NCBI GenBank assembly: GCA_963714795.1
Contig: CAVQPS010000007.1
Location: 159,741-223,740 of the forward strand
Reading direction: 5' to 3'
DNA length: 64,000 nt
Source: DATIXJ01 sp963714795
GTDB taxonomy: Bacteria > Bacteroidota > Ignavibacteria > UBA10030 > SZUA-254
Below are positions 47,163 through 55,494 of this stretch, in pieces. The notes beneath the pieces were generated by a model. The model did no database searches. It saw only the letters and a list, made by a program, of their open reading frames with translations, and was not told where the DNA came from. The position numbers and the translations under genes are program-made. The first letter of the stretch is position 1. The number at the start of each line of letters is the position of its first letter.

Positions 47163-47693
47163 ATGGACACTAAGTATATGAATCCATATCTTGCCGGCTT
47201 TTTTCTCGGGCTGGTGTTGCTGGCAACAATTTATATCACAGGGCGGGGTTTGGGTGCGAGCGGGGCGATCAAAAGTGTTGTGGTCGCTACGGTTGATGGA
47301 GTGACGCCGAAACATGCAGAAGCGTCTCCATTTTACAGCACGTATGTCGGCCCGGGAAAGGATAATCCGATGAAGTCTTGGCTGGTCTTTGAGATTGGTG
47401 GTGTTGTGATCGGAGCATTTATTTCCGGATTGATCTCTAATCGGCTTCGAATTGTGACAGAGACCGGGCCGCGGGTCAGCTTGAAAATGCGCTGGATGTT
47501 TGCGGTAATCGGCGGCGCTCTTTTTGGGATCGGTGCACAGTTTGCCCGCGGTTGCACAAGCGGTGCTGCGCTCAGTGGCATGGCGGTATTATCAACGGCA
47601 GGTTTTGTGACGATGGTTGCAATTTTCGGTACCGGCTATATCTTTGCATATTTCGCCCGCGGCCTGTGGCTTGATAAGAAAGGAAACAGGTAA
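47163..47693 (+). CDS. YeeE/YedE family membrane protein (sulfur transport), first half
   Basis: A 176-residue membrane protein with four or five helices and the YeeE/YedE (DUF395) signature GASGAI near the start and GCTSGAALSGMAVLS at the end. Family members carry thiosulfate or other sulfur species inward through a conserved cysteine in the GCTSG loop. ATG at 47163 is used; GTG at 47151 overlaps the cytochrome b stop and is possible. The second half is encoded five bases downstream. Confidence 0.85.
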   Translation: MDTKYMNPYLAGFFLGLVLLATIYITGRGLGASGAIKSVVVATVDGVTPKHAEASPFYSTYVGPGKDNPMKSWLVFEIGGVVIGAFISGLISNRLRIVTETGPRVSLKMRWMFAVIGGALFGIGAQFARGCTSGAALSGMAVLSTAGFVTMVAIFGTGYIFAYFARGLWLDKKGNR

Positions 47694-47697
47694 TCCC

Positions 47698-48894
47698 ATG
47701 GGACCATTTGTACCTGATCTGATATCCGACCAATTGAATTTGGTCGTCGCACTTCTGCTTGGCATAGGTTTCGGTTTCGTTCTTGAACAAGCTGGGTTTT
47801 CTTCTTCGCGTCGTCTCGCCGGGGTATTTTATGGATATGATTTTACAGTCCTCCGCGTGTTTTTTACTGCGGCTGTGACTGCAATGAGCGGAGTTCTTTT
47901 GCTAGGGTATTTCGGGTTGCTCGATATCGATGCCATCTATGTCAATCCCACATGGCTCATGCCTGCGATCGTTGGCGGAGCGATCATGGGAGTGGGCTTC
48001 ATTCTCGGCGGTTATTGTCCCGGCACAAGCGTCTGTGCCGCAGCGATCGGTAAAGTTGATGCCATGTTTTTTGTCGGTGGAGGACTTCTTGGAGTTTTTG
48101 CATTCGGCGAGCTCTTCCCGTTTTATGAAAAATTTTATGAATCCACTTCGCTGGGTGCGATTAAGGTGTTTGATTCATTGGGTGTCTCGCAGAGGCTCTT
48201 TGCATTTCTCCTGATCACAGTTGCAGTGGGTGCTTTTATCATCACAACCATGATTGAAAAGAGAGTGAACAAACTATCAGCGCCTTCGTTTGAATTCAAA
48301 AGATCAAATCATGTGTTGATTGGAGTTGCTGTTGTCGCTCTCGGCATCCTGTTTATCTTTATGCCGGATCGAAAGACGCACCTCATCAGTAAGGTTTCAG
48401 ATCCGGATTATATTGCAACACACACTGTGGCTGCACTTGATGCGGATGAACTGGCATTTCGGATTATCGACCACGAGCCGAATATACGCATCATCGATAT
48501 TCGTTCTTCCGAAGAAAACACAAAACTGGCTTTGCCGGGTTCAGACCATATCCTCACTGGTGATTTGTTTGGGAAGGAATGGGTTTCATCGTTTTCGCAA
48601 CGCCATGTGAAGAAGATTATTGTCGGCGTAGGCGAAGAACAGGAACGCACAGCATGTTTGTTGCTGCAGGAACTCGGTTATGAGAATCTCGCAATATTGC
48701 ATGGCGGGTTCAATGCATTCGAGAAAACAATCCTCCATCCTTCACAATTTGTTGCCACCGGCAGCAGGTGGGATGGAGATGTAATGCAATTTCGAGAGCA
48801 GGCACGGATGGAAATTCTCAAGATGATAGGAAACGAGAAAAACAAATCCCCAAAAGGGCCAAAGAAAGAGAAGAAAATTATTGGTGGCTGTTAA
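47698..48894 (+). CDS. YeeE/YedE membrane protein fused to a rhodanese-like domain, second half
   Basis: A 398-residue fusion. Residues about 1-200 have several helices with the family motifs (FGFVLEQAGFSSSRRLAG and GGYCPGTSVCAAAIGKVD, with its transport cysteine). A further helix lies at about 210-250. Residues about 265-365 form a rhodanese fold (IRIIDIRSSEEN; LAILHGGFNAFE), but the active loop reads VGVGEEQERTA with no cysteine, so it is probably a binding domain. The two halves and this domain would import a sulfur species. It follows the partner gene closely. Confidence 0.85.
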   Translation: MGPFVPDLISDQLNLVVALLLGIGFGFVLEQAGFSSSRRLAGVFYGYDFTVLRVFFTAAVTAMSGVLLLGYFGLLDIDAIYVNPTWLMPAIVGGAIMGVGFILGGYCPGTSVCAAAIGKVDAMFFVGGGLLGVFAFGELFPFYEKFYESTSLGAIKVFDSLGVSQRLFAFLLITVAVGAFIITTMIEKRVNKLSAPSFEFKRSNHVLIGVAVVALGILFIFMPDRKTHLISKVSDPDYIATHTVAALDADELAFRIIDHEPNIRIIDIRSSEENTKLALPGSDHILTGDLFGKEWVSSFSQRHVKKIIVGVGEEQERTACLLLQELGYENLAILHGGFNAFEKTILHPSQFVATGSRWDGDVMQFREQARMEILKMIGNEKNKSPKGPKKEKKIIGGC

Positions 48895-48969
48895 CTGCGA
48901 TGGATTTTACTCACAACTGCGAGGCCAGGATAAATAACTCTGTCTTCGTACATAACGGCAGGAGAATGT

Positions 48970-50397
48970 ATGCAACACGGATTTAATAAGAAAGACCCGG
49001 ATATCATTTCGATAGATTCTTTTCGTTCACTATTTGTCGGCACGGATGAAATGGTGCCTGTGGTTGGAGGTAGCAAAAAGAAGTACATCAATTTCGATAA
49101 TGCCGCCTCGACACCTGCATTAAGGCGGGTTCTCGGAGCCGTTAATGAGTTCTCGCGGTGGTATAGCAACGTGCACAGGGGAACAGGTTTCAAATCCCGA
49201 TTCTCTTCCTGGGCATTTGAGAAATCAAGGGATGCGATTTATGAATTCGTGAATGCATCACGGAATGATAAAATCGTGCTCTTTTCTCGTAATACCACGG
49301 AATCCATCAATCATCTTGCCCATCGATTTCCCTTCAAGGCGGGTGATATCGTCCTGACAACCGTTATGGAGCACCATTCAAACGAGCTCCCGTGGCGCAA
49401 AGTTGCCAATGTTGTCCATGTAAATGTTTTGTCTGATGGCCGGATCGACGAGGAGGATTTTCAAGCCAAGCTAAAAAAATTTGGCGGGAGAATTGTCCTG
49501 GTGTCGGTCACGGGTGCTTCCAACGTAACCGGTTATATCAATCCCATCCATACGTATGCGCGATGGGCTCATGAGGCAGGGGCAAAAATATTTATCGATG
49601 CAGCCCAACTTGCGCCGCATCGCCCAATCGACATGAAGTCTCCGGACGATCCTGAACACATCGATTATCTTGCTTTCTCCGCTCATAAAATGTACGCTCC
49701 GTTTGGCATCGGCGTGCTTGTGGGTGAACGCACAATCTTTGAAAAAGGCGATCCTGATCTTGTCGGAGGAGGCTCGGTCGATATTGTGACGCTCGAGAAC
49801 GCATATTGGACAGACCTTCCTGACAAAGAGGAAGCCGGAACACCTGATATCATCGGAGCGGTTGCCCTTGCCACGGTTATCAGCTTTATTAAAGAGACAG
49901 GGTGGGATCCGATTATTGAACATGAAACAACGCTTACCGCACATGCCCTTGAAGGACTTCAACGCATCGAGGGTATCAAACTTTACGGAGATATCGATCC
50001 AAAAAATGCCCGTGCCAGGCTTGGGGTGATCTCATTCAATCTTGCGGCACTGCCTCATGCTCTTACGGCCGCAATTCTAAGTTATGAATGGGCCATTGGA
50101 ACACGGAGCGGATGTTTTTGTGCTCATCCGTATGTGAAATGCATTTTACACGTTGATGAAAAAGCGGCGCAGGAGTTGGAAGAGAAAATACTCCGGAGGG
50201 ACAGGTCGTCGATTCCGGGTACCGTCCGCATCAGTTTCGGTCTCTACAATACTATTGATGAAGTCGATCGACTCTGTGAAGCGCTTGAGGCAATTGGTCG
50301 GGGCCAGTACCGGCAGGGATATAAGCTTGATAAAGAACGCGGAGAATATTATCGGGATGATGTCGAAGATCAATTTGAAACATGTATGAATATTTAA
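48970..50397 (+). CDS. Cysteine desulfurase-type class V aminotransferase
   Basis: A 475-residue PLP enzyme of the class V family that could release sulfur from cysteine or act on a similar substrate. FDNAASTP opens the fold, VTGASNVTG and SAHKMYAPFGIG follow (Lys240 binds PLP), and RSGCFCAHPY (Cys382 and Cys384) takes the place of the catalytic Cys loop. About 60 residues longer than SufS, with C-terminal GRGQYRQGYKLD. Such long forms are often called aminotransferase class V of unknown substrate. It follows the sulfur transport genes on the same strand. Confidence 0.82.
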   Translation: MQHGFNKKDPDIISIDSFRSLFVGTDEMVPVVGGSKKKYINFDNAASTPALRRVLGAVNEFSRWYSNVHRGTGFKSRFSSWAFEKSRDAIYEFVNASRNDKIVLFSRNTTESINHLAHRFPFKAGDIVLTTVMEHHSNELPWRKVANVVHVNVLSDGRIDEEDFQAKLKKFGGRIVLVSVTGASNVTGYINPIHTYARWAHEAGAKIFIDAAQLAPHRPIDMKSPDDPEHIDYLAFSAHKMYAPFGIGVLVGERTIFEKGDPDLVGGGSVDIVTLENAYWTDLPDKEEAGTPDIIGAVALATVISFIKETGWDPIIEHETTLTAHALEGLQRIEGIKLYGDIDPKNARARLGVISFNLAALPHALTAAILSYEWAIGTRSGCFCAHPYVKCILHVDEKAAQELEEKILRRDRSSIPGTVRISFGLYNTIDEVDRLCEALEAIGRGQYRQGYKLDKERGEYYRDDVEDQFETCMNI

Positions 50398-50484
50398 TTG
50401 GTATGCATGAATGGCTCACCAATCACCTAATGGATCAGTCTTGTTTGCCCGGCAACTCAAAGAATCAATCGGAGGGATGGCGAT

Positions 50485-50988
50485 TTGGAATTAATTGAAA
50501 ACATGACAAGGGAAGAGTTGTTGAAGCTTGTTCGATTGTTCGCCAAGAATTGGCTGGCACATGATGGGTGCTGGTTTTTGGCAATGGAAGAGTCACGCGG
50601 TCTTGAAGCAGCTATCGAGCTTGATACAGTGTCGTGGAAGAGATTCGCTGTTGCTGAGGCCCGACGTATTATGAAGGAATTCGGGATTGCGGAAAACGGT
50701 GGATTGAAATCATTGGAAAAAGCAATGAGTTTCCGACTTTATGCTGCAATCAATCGACAAGAGATTGAGCGGATCAACGATCATACATTAGTTTTTAAAA
50801 TGTTGGAATGCCGTGTTCAAAAAACACGCTCAGAAAAAAAACTTCCAACGTTCCCTTGCAAATCCGTAGGGCTGGTCGAGTTCAGTCAATTTGCAAAGAC
50901 AATAGATCCCGGGATTCAAACAAGATGTCTGAGATGTCCACCCGATCCGGTCATTGATCAATATTGTGTATGGGAATTCACAAAATGA
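50485..50988 (+). CDS. DUF6125 family protein
   Basis: A 167-residue soluble protein, similar to DUF6125 as I recall it: MTREELLKLVRLFAKNWLAHDGCWFLAMEE at the start, WKRFAVAEARRIMKEF, and a C-terminal Cys cluster (FPCKSVG, TRCLRCPPD, QYCVWEF). The four cysteines suggest a metal or Fe-S site. Function unknown; the family is common in anaerobes. The TTG at 50485 has GGAGG nine bases upstream, better than the ATG at 50503. Confidence 0.65.
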   Translation: MELIENMTREELLKLVRLFAKNWLAHDGCWFLAMEESRGLEAAIELDTVSWKRFAVAEARRIMKEFGIAENGGLKSLEKAMSFRLYAAINRQEIERINDHTLVFKMLECRVQKTRSEKKLPTFPCKSVGLVEFSQFAKTIDPGIQTRCLRCPPDPVIDQYCVWEFTK

Positions 50989-51007
50989 ATAGAGATTATT
51001 TTTCATA

Positions 51008-51112
51008 TGTGATTTTGACAAGGCGATTGAATCACTCGAACATTGTTTGCAGTTCTCCGTGCATCACCGACAAGCTCTTGATCTTCTGGCGAAACTGCGC
51101 GAAGGCAGATGA
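51008..51112 (+). pseudogene. TPR protein C-terminal remnant
   Basis: Thirty-four codons and a stop encode DFDKAIESLEHCLQFS and ALDLLAKLREGR, a typical tetratricopeptide helix pair. There is no start codon or preceding repeats, since ATG at 51007 is followed at once by a stop. It looks like the tail of a larger TPR gene lost by deletion. It lies between the DUF6125 gene and the methyltransferase. Confidence 0.55.
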
Positions 51113-51156
51113 GAAATAAATCATTCTTAGTTCAAACATTCGCACCAAATTAACAA

Positions 51157-51699
51157 ATGCAGAATAAACAATTCCACGGCAACCCCGAATCACTGCGATC
51201 GCCAGAGAGAATTTCCCTTCTTGAAATTGACCGAACGGTTTCGCTTAGCTTGGAGCAAATTGTGGTCAAAAATCTACTTGATATTGGAACTGGAACCGGT
51301 GTCTTTGCAGAAGCATTTTCGTCTCAGGGGATCGATGTAGTGGGGATAGATGTAAATCCCGAGATTCTTGCCATCGCACAACGGCAGCTACCCAATATTC
51401 GATTTTGTAGGGCAGAGGCTGAGAAACTCCCTTATGCTGACAATTCGTTTGATTTGGTATTTTTTGGACACGTTCTGCATGAAACATCCAACCCGGTCAA
51501 TGCACTCCTTGAGGCGCATCGAGTGTCTGCCAAGCGTGTAATAATTCTTGAATGGCCATATCGGCATGAGATTATCGGACCGCCCCTTGAAGAGCGTCTT
51601 GAGACGAAAGCGATAGAGGATTTCATTCGACTGTCCGGTTTTCACACATGGAAAAAGATTCTCCTGCGCCATATGGTGTTGTACCGACTTGAAATTTGA
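51157..51699 (+). CDS. SAM-dependent methyltransferase
   Basis: A 180-residue class I methyltransferase. Motif I is LLDIGTGTGVFAEAF (about 44-58), followed by VVGIDVNPE, AEAEKLPYADNSFDLVFFGHVLHE and a C-terminal strand. Its substrate is not readable; small enzymes of this type methylate arsenite, thiols or small molecules. It has no nearby arsenic genes. It lies 58 bases upstream of a Cys/Met PLP lyase, which could suggest methyl-sulfur chemistry. Confidence 0.8.
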   Translation: MQNKQFHGNPESLRSPERISLLEIDRTVSLSLEQIVVKNLLDIGTGTGVFAEAFSSQGIDVVGIDVNPEILAIAQRQLPNIRFCRAEAEKLPYADNSFDLVFFGHVLHETSNPVNALLEAHRVSAKRVIILEWPYRHEIIGPPLEERLETKAIEDFIRLSGFHTWKKILLRHMVLYRLEI

Positions 51700-51756
51700 T
51701 CTCTTCCATAAAAACACGATTCCAAATATTCATAACGAACATATAAAGGTTTTCAT

Positions 51757-52956
51757 ATGATTGAAAAAGATGTCGCTAAGAAACTGGGAAAATCGACCAG
51801 GGCAATTCACGCAGGAAACAGTGGGCTTTCCGACCTTGGAGAAGTTTCCATTCCCATTTATCAAAGTTCAACTTTCGCGTTTCCAAATGCCGATGAGGGG
51901 GCTGCCAGGTTCTCAGGACAACGTCCTGGATATATCTATACCCGATTAGGCAATCCGACAGTTAATGCCCTTGAAGAAAACATTAATGAACTGGAAGGGG
52001 GTTACAAAGCTCTTGCGAGTGCAACAGGTATGGCTGCCATTACAACTGTCTATACGGCATTGCTCGGTCAGGGAGCGCATGTCGTCAGCTCCGGTTCGGT
52101 ATACGGGCCATCGCGAGTTGTGCTTGAGACCATCTACTCACGTTACGGGGTCGAGTCAACATTTGTTGACACATCTTGTCTCGAAAACATTTACCAGGCA
52201 ATCCGGCCAAATACGAAGATGCTCTTTGTGGAGACGCCGGCAAATCCTACCATGAGAATCACCGACCTTATGGGAGCGGCGGAGATCGCTCATAACCACA
52301 AAATTCCTCTTGTCGTTGATAACACTTTTGCCAGTCCTTACTTACAACGGCCGTTTGAGTTCGGTGCCGATATAATCGTGCATAGTCTGACTAAGTTCAT
52401 CAACGGGCATAGCGATGTCGTCGGGGGGATGATCGTTGTAAAGGATGAAGAACATTATAAAAAGATCCGGCCCGTCTTCACTTCGTTCGGTGGAACAATG
52501 GATCCGCACCAAGCTTGGCTAATCTTACGAGGCGTTCGAACCCTGGGATTGAGAATCGAGAAAAGCCAGGAGAATGCGATGAAGCTGGCGGAATTCTTGA
52601 AGTATCATCCGAATGTCTTATGGGTGAATTATCCCGGTTTGCCAGACCATCCTCAATACGAGATCGCAAGAAAGCAAATGGATGGGTTTGGCGCAATGCT
52701 CGCTATCGGCGTGAAAAATGGTCTCACCGGCGGCAAAGTAATCATGAATAATGTGAAACTCTTTACGCTTGCGGTTTCTCTTGGTGGAGTGGAATCGTTG
52801 ATTGAACATCCTGCTTCCATGACCCATGCCTCTGTTTCGAAAGAAGAAAAGGAAAAAGCGGGTGTGTTGGATGAGCTTGTCCGTATCGCCGTTGGATGTG
52901 AGGATTTTGAGGACTTGCGGGATGACCTTGACCTTGCACTAAGTTTGTTAGATTAA
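51757..52956 (+). CDS. Cys/Met metabolism PLP enzyme (methionine gamma-lyase or cystathionine gamma-lyase type)
   Basis: A 399-residue PLP enzyme of the Cys/Met family. YTRLGNPTVNALEENI and VSSGSVYGPS are typical, with Lys213 in HSLTKFINGHSD binding PLP. The C-terminus has SLGGVESLIEHPASMTHASV. Members split methionine, cystathionine or homocysteine and release thiols or sulfide. The exact activity cannot be separated by eye, though the GLP-free VSSG and SLGG pattern leans to methionine gamma-lyase. It closes the sulfur island before the third comM remnant. Confidence 0.85.
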   Translation: MIEKDVAKKLGKSTRAIHAGNSGLSDLGEVSIPIYQSSTFAFPNADEGAARFSGQRPGYIYTRLGNPTVNALEENINELEGGYKALASATGMAAITTVYTALLGQGAHVVSSGSVYGPSRVVLETIYSRYGVESTFVDTSCLENIYQAIRPNTKMLFVETPANPTMRITDLMGAAEIAHNHKIPLVVDNTFASPYLQRPFEFGADIIVHSLTKFINGHSDVVGGMIVVKDEEHYKKIRPVFTSFGGTMDPHQAWLILRGVRTLGLRIEKSQENAMKLAEFLKYHPNVLWVNYPGLPDHPQYEIARKQMDGFGAMLAIGVKNGLTGGKVIMNNVKLFTLAVSLGGVESLIEHPASMTHASVSKEEKEKAGVLDELVRIAVGCEDFEDLRDDLDLALSLLD

Positions 52957-53049
52957 TATTTACTGGGTAAGGTACAATTGCTGCCCTGGAATTATCGTAT
53001 GACTGGGGGCATGTGTGAGGGTGGATCGTAAGCCTTCATCCTAAAAATT

Positions 53050-53510
53050 AATGGTGCAGTTATTGTTGCCACAAATTTCTATCCAAGCTTCTGTACTGAA
53101 TCGCTTCGCTGATGTGTTCCGGCCGAATCGATTGTGCAGAAACAAAGTCGGCAATCGTTCGCGCGAGCAGAGAGACCAAGTTTTGTAATTGGCATCTTCA
53201 ATAATTCCTCGCCGGCTGTATCGAGTTTGCAGAATGATTGTATGTCCTTCGATTGCATATCGGCATTACAGAACATTCCTTTTCTTCCTTCGAAACGTTT
53301 TATCTGAATTTCACGAGCAAGGATAACTCGTTGCCGGATAGACCCAGAACATTCTCCTGATTCTTTGCTTGCCAACTCTTTGTACTTCACAGCCGGTACT
53401 TCAATATGCAGATCGATACGATGGAGAAGCGGTCCGGAAATTCTTGCCATATATTTTTGGATTTGCAATTGAACGCAAGTGCATTCTTTCGTCGGGTCAG
53501 TAAAGTAACC
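53050..53510 (-). pseudogene. comM (yifB) 3' remnant, copy 3
   Basis: This 460-base fragment is the longest copy. In the minus sense it encodes QIQKYMARISGPL, then HRIDLHIEVPAVKYKEL and the C-terminal helices, as at 63515-64000. A deletion of about 28 bases near 53165 removes the ARAYDRILKV segment and shifts the frame. Similarity to comM stops exactly at GTAACCAC (53504-53511), where sequence of a helix-turn-helix gene begins on the other strand. Confidence 0.88.
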
Positions 53511-53702
53511 ACCCTTGGGGAAAAAATCAAACAGTATAGAATTCAGAAGGGGTTGAGTCTGAGGAAGCTGGCAAAAGAATTGGGTATTGATCCGGGGACA
53601 CTTGCGAGGTGGGAAAGAAGCGAGGCTAATCCTCGTGGAAAGCTAAAAAGAGGAATGAATTCATTTCTTATGGATTTGTCAAAAGGAACGGTTGGACAAT
53701 AA
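53505..53702 (+). pseudogene. 3' end of an XRE-type helix-turn-helix gene, copy 1
   Basis: The plus strand encodes TTLGEKIKQYRIQKGLSLRK, then LAKELGIDPGTLARWERSE and a short tail to a stop at 53702. This is the second helix-turn-helix of a family of double-HTH proteins. The first domain and the start are missing; upstream is antisense comM. It may still be read as a short protein from an ATG at 53406 across the joint, but no ribosome site supports that. Confidence 0.7.
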
Positions 53703-53969
53703 TCAAGAACTTTAAAAGCAGTCTGTTCGTTATGGAGATATGGCATAGATAATACATAAATTTTGAAACGCTCACAATGAATCAGAAACTGGGAAATGGG
53801 GGCTCCACCATTGAATCATAATCTTCTGTACTAGAGGATTAATCCCATTTTCAACCTTTTGGACGACTTTTATATGCCCCCGTTCAGCGTACATTATAAT
53901 GGCTTATCATAATGTGTTTAGACAATCATAGTGAAACCAACGAATTATTATTAATAATGAGGTGAGTGC

Positions 53970-54194
53970 ATGAAAGAACAACAGGTAGTTGTAGGCGATT
54001 ATGAAAATGAGATCGATGCTGAAATTGCAAAAGGACATCTTGAAGCATCGGGGATTTCGGCATCCATCATAAAAGATGATGTCGGCGGGATGTTTCCATC
54101 GTTACAGGATGCACAAGGAGTTCGATTGGTAGTTGCTGAATCGCAGAAAGAGAAAGCTAAAAAGATATTAATAAATATTTCTACTAAGAAATAG
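53970..54194 (+). CDS. DUF2007 family small protein
   Basis: A 74-residue protein with the DUF2007 pattern (VVGDYENEIDAEIAKGHLEASGI, then GVRLVVAESQKEKAKKIL). It is a small ferredoxin-like-fold domain proposed to act in signalling; function unproven. GAGGTGAG stands five bases before the ATG. It begins the second plus-strand cassette and is followed 28 bases later by a DUF4404 gene. Confidence 0.8.
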   Translation: MKEQQVVVGDYENEIDAEIAKGHLEASGISASIIKDDVGGMFPSLQDAQGVRLVVAESQKEKAKKILINISTKK

Positions 54195-54222
54195 AAACCA
54201 GTATTCATCCGGAGGTGGAACC

Positions 54223-54555
54223 GTGATAAAAGATACAATGAAGAAGATCAAAGTCAGGATTCAAAATGAACAATCAATCACGAAGGAAAAACAATCTGAG
54301 ATATTGGGTTTGCTTTCAGTGCTTGAATCTGAAATCACCCAATTCTCAAAAACCGATTCTGAACACGCAGAGAGCATTACTGGATTCATTGAACGTTCAA
54401 CACATGAAGCTACAAGACGGAAAAAATCTCCGGAGTTGTTAAAGCTATCACTGGCAGGATTGTCAGAGTCAGCGAAGGGCTTCGAGGTGTCTCATCCCCG
54501 ACTTGTGGCTAACATCAACAATATCTGCACCGTCCTGGCAAACATGGGAATTTAA
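54223..54555 (+). CDS. DUF4404-like small helical protein
   Basis: A 110-residue helical protein whose end (EVSHPRLVANINNICTVLANMGI) matches the DUF4404 pattern. No catalytic residues seen; function unknown. GTG start at 54223 has GGAGG seven bases upstream. It lies in the stress cassette upstream of the proton pump operon. Confidence 0.65.
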   Translation: MIKDTMKKIKVRIQNEQSITKEKQSEILGLLSVLESEITQFSKTDSEHAESITGFIERSTHEATRRKKSPELLKLSLAGLSESAKGFEVSHPRLVANINNICTVLANMGI

Positions 54556-54658
54556 AATGCGCACGAGATTTCTGTTGTATCAATGTATCGTTTCGCTTTA
54601 ACTCAATATACCAGAATATCAAAAATTAGAATTATTTATATCGAGTAAGGAAAAACCA

Positions 54659-54883
54659 ATGAATGGAATTAAACGCGGTCATCATTTGTACGAAGAGTCG
54701 CATAGCGACAAGGATCAAAAGATCCGTCACCCTTTCTGGAAACGCGCACATCGTGATTGGCGTTCCTGGGTTGTTGCGATTTTGATGGTCTTGGCAATGA
54801 TATATTACGTGATGAGCGATGACTTTGCTGCACGGTTCCGGGGCAGGTCGCCACAGACTCAGTCAGGTTCCGCCGGAAAATAG
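54659..54883 (+). CDS. Small single-helix membrane protein
   Basis: A 74-residue protein with a charged, His-rich N-terminus and one membrane helix (about 37-53), then a basic, Gln/Ser tail. Not a recognised family. Its position just before the HEAT and proton ATPase genes suggests a membrane-stress role, but only by context. AAGGA lies eight bases before the ATG. Confidence 0.55.
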   Translation: MNGIKRGHHLYEESHSDKDQKIRHPFWKRAHRDWRSWVVAILMVLAMIYYVMSDDFAARFRGRSPQTQSGSAGK

Positions 54884-54987
54884 CAGACCACTATCGAAAT
54901 GAAGCCCCATGGTACATGAGACTGTGAAAAACTGCTGATCGGTGAATTCAATATCGGTAAAAAAATCAAGAAAGGATTACTGGTGAA

Positions 54988-55494
54988 ATGAAAACCAATG
55001 CAGAAATTGAAAAGCTGATTAAGCAATTACAAGGTAAGAATGGGATGGAACGCCAGCGGGTTCGGCATGAACTCGTAAAAATCGGAAAACCTGCTGTTCC
55101 TTTTTTAATAGAGTTGCTCTCTTCTCCACGGGAACAATCTCGCTGGGAGGCGTGCAAAGCTCTCGGCACTATTGGAGAAGTCTCTGCATGTAAAAGTTTT
55201 GTCACAGCACTTCGAGATGAAAACTTAGGAGTTCGATGGCTCGCAGCAGAGGGGTTGGTGGCTTTGGGGAACAGATCCCTTATTCCTTTAATGGAAGCCC
55301 TCACAATGCATTTTGATTCTATATTTCTTCGCGAGGGAGCACATCATGTTTTACATGATTTAGAGATTATGGAATTATTGGACGCGAAAACGAAGCTGGT
55401 GTTGGATGCACTTCGCTATATGCGACCAGAGTCACCGGTCGCGTGGGCAGCGCGCGAGGCCTTGATTCATCTTAGACAGAAAACGAAAAGATGA
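54988..55494 (+). CDS. HEAT-repeat protein
   Basis: A 168-residue all-helical protein with about four HEAT repeats (VRHELVKIGKPAVPFLIELL; WEACKALGTIGE; VRWLAAEGLVALG; AREALIHL). HEAT repeats mediate protein binding. The stop overlaps the proton ATPase start by four bases (ATGA), so it may be a regulator or assembly partner of the pump. Confidence 0.8.
   Translation: MKTNAEIEKLIKQLQGKNGMERQRVRHELVKIGKPAVPFLIELLSSPREQSRWEACKALGTIGEVSACKSFVTALRDENLGVRWLAAEGLVALGNRSLIPLMEALTMHFDSIFLREGAHHVLHDLEIMELLDAKTKLVLDALRYMRPESPVAWAAREALIHLRQKTKR

Noticed and set aside
53406..53504. N-terminal extension of HTH tail 1
   Set aside because: It is antisense to comM remnant sequence and has no ribosome site.
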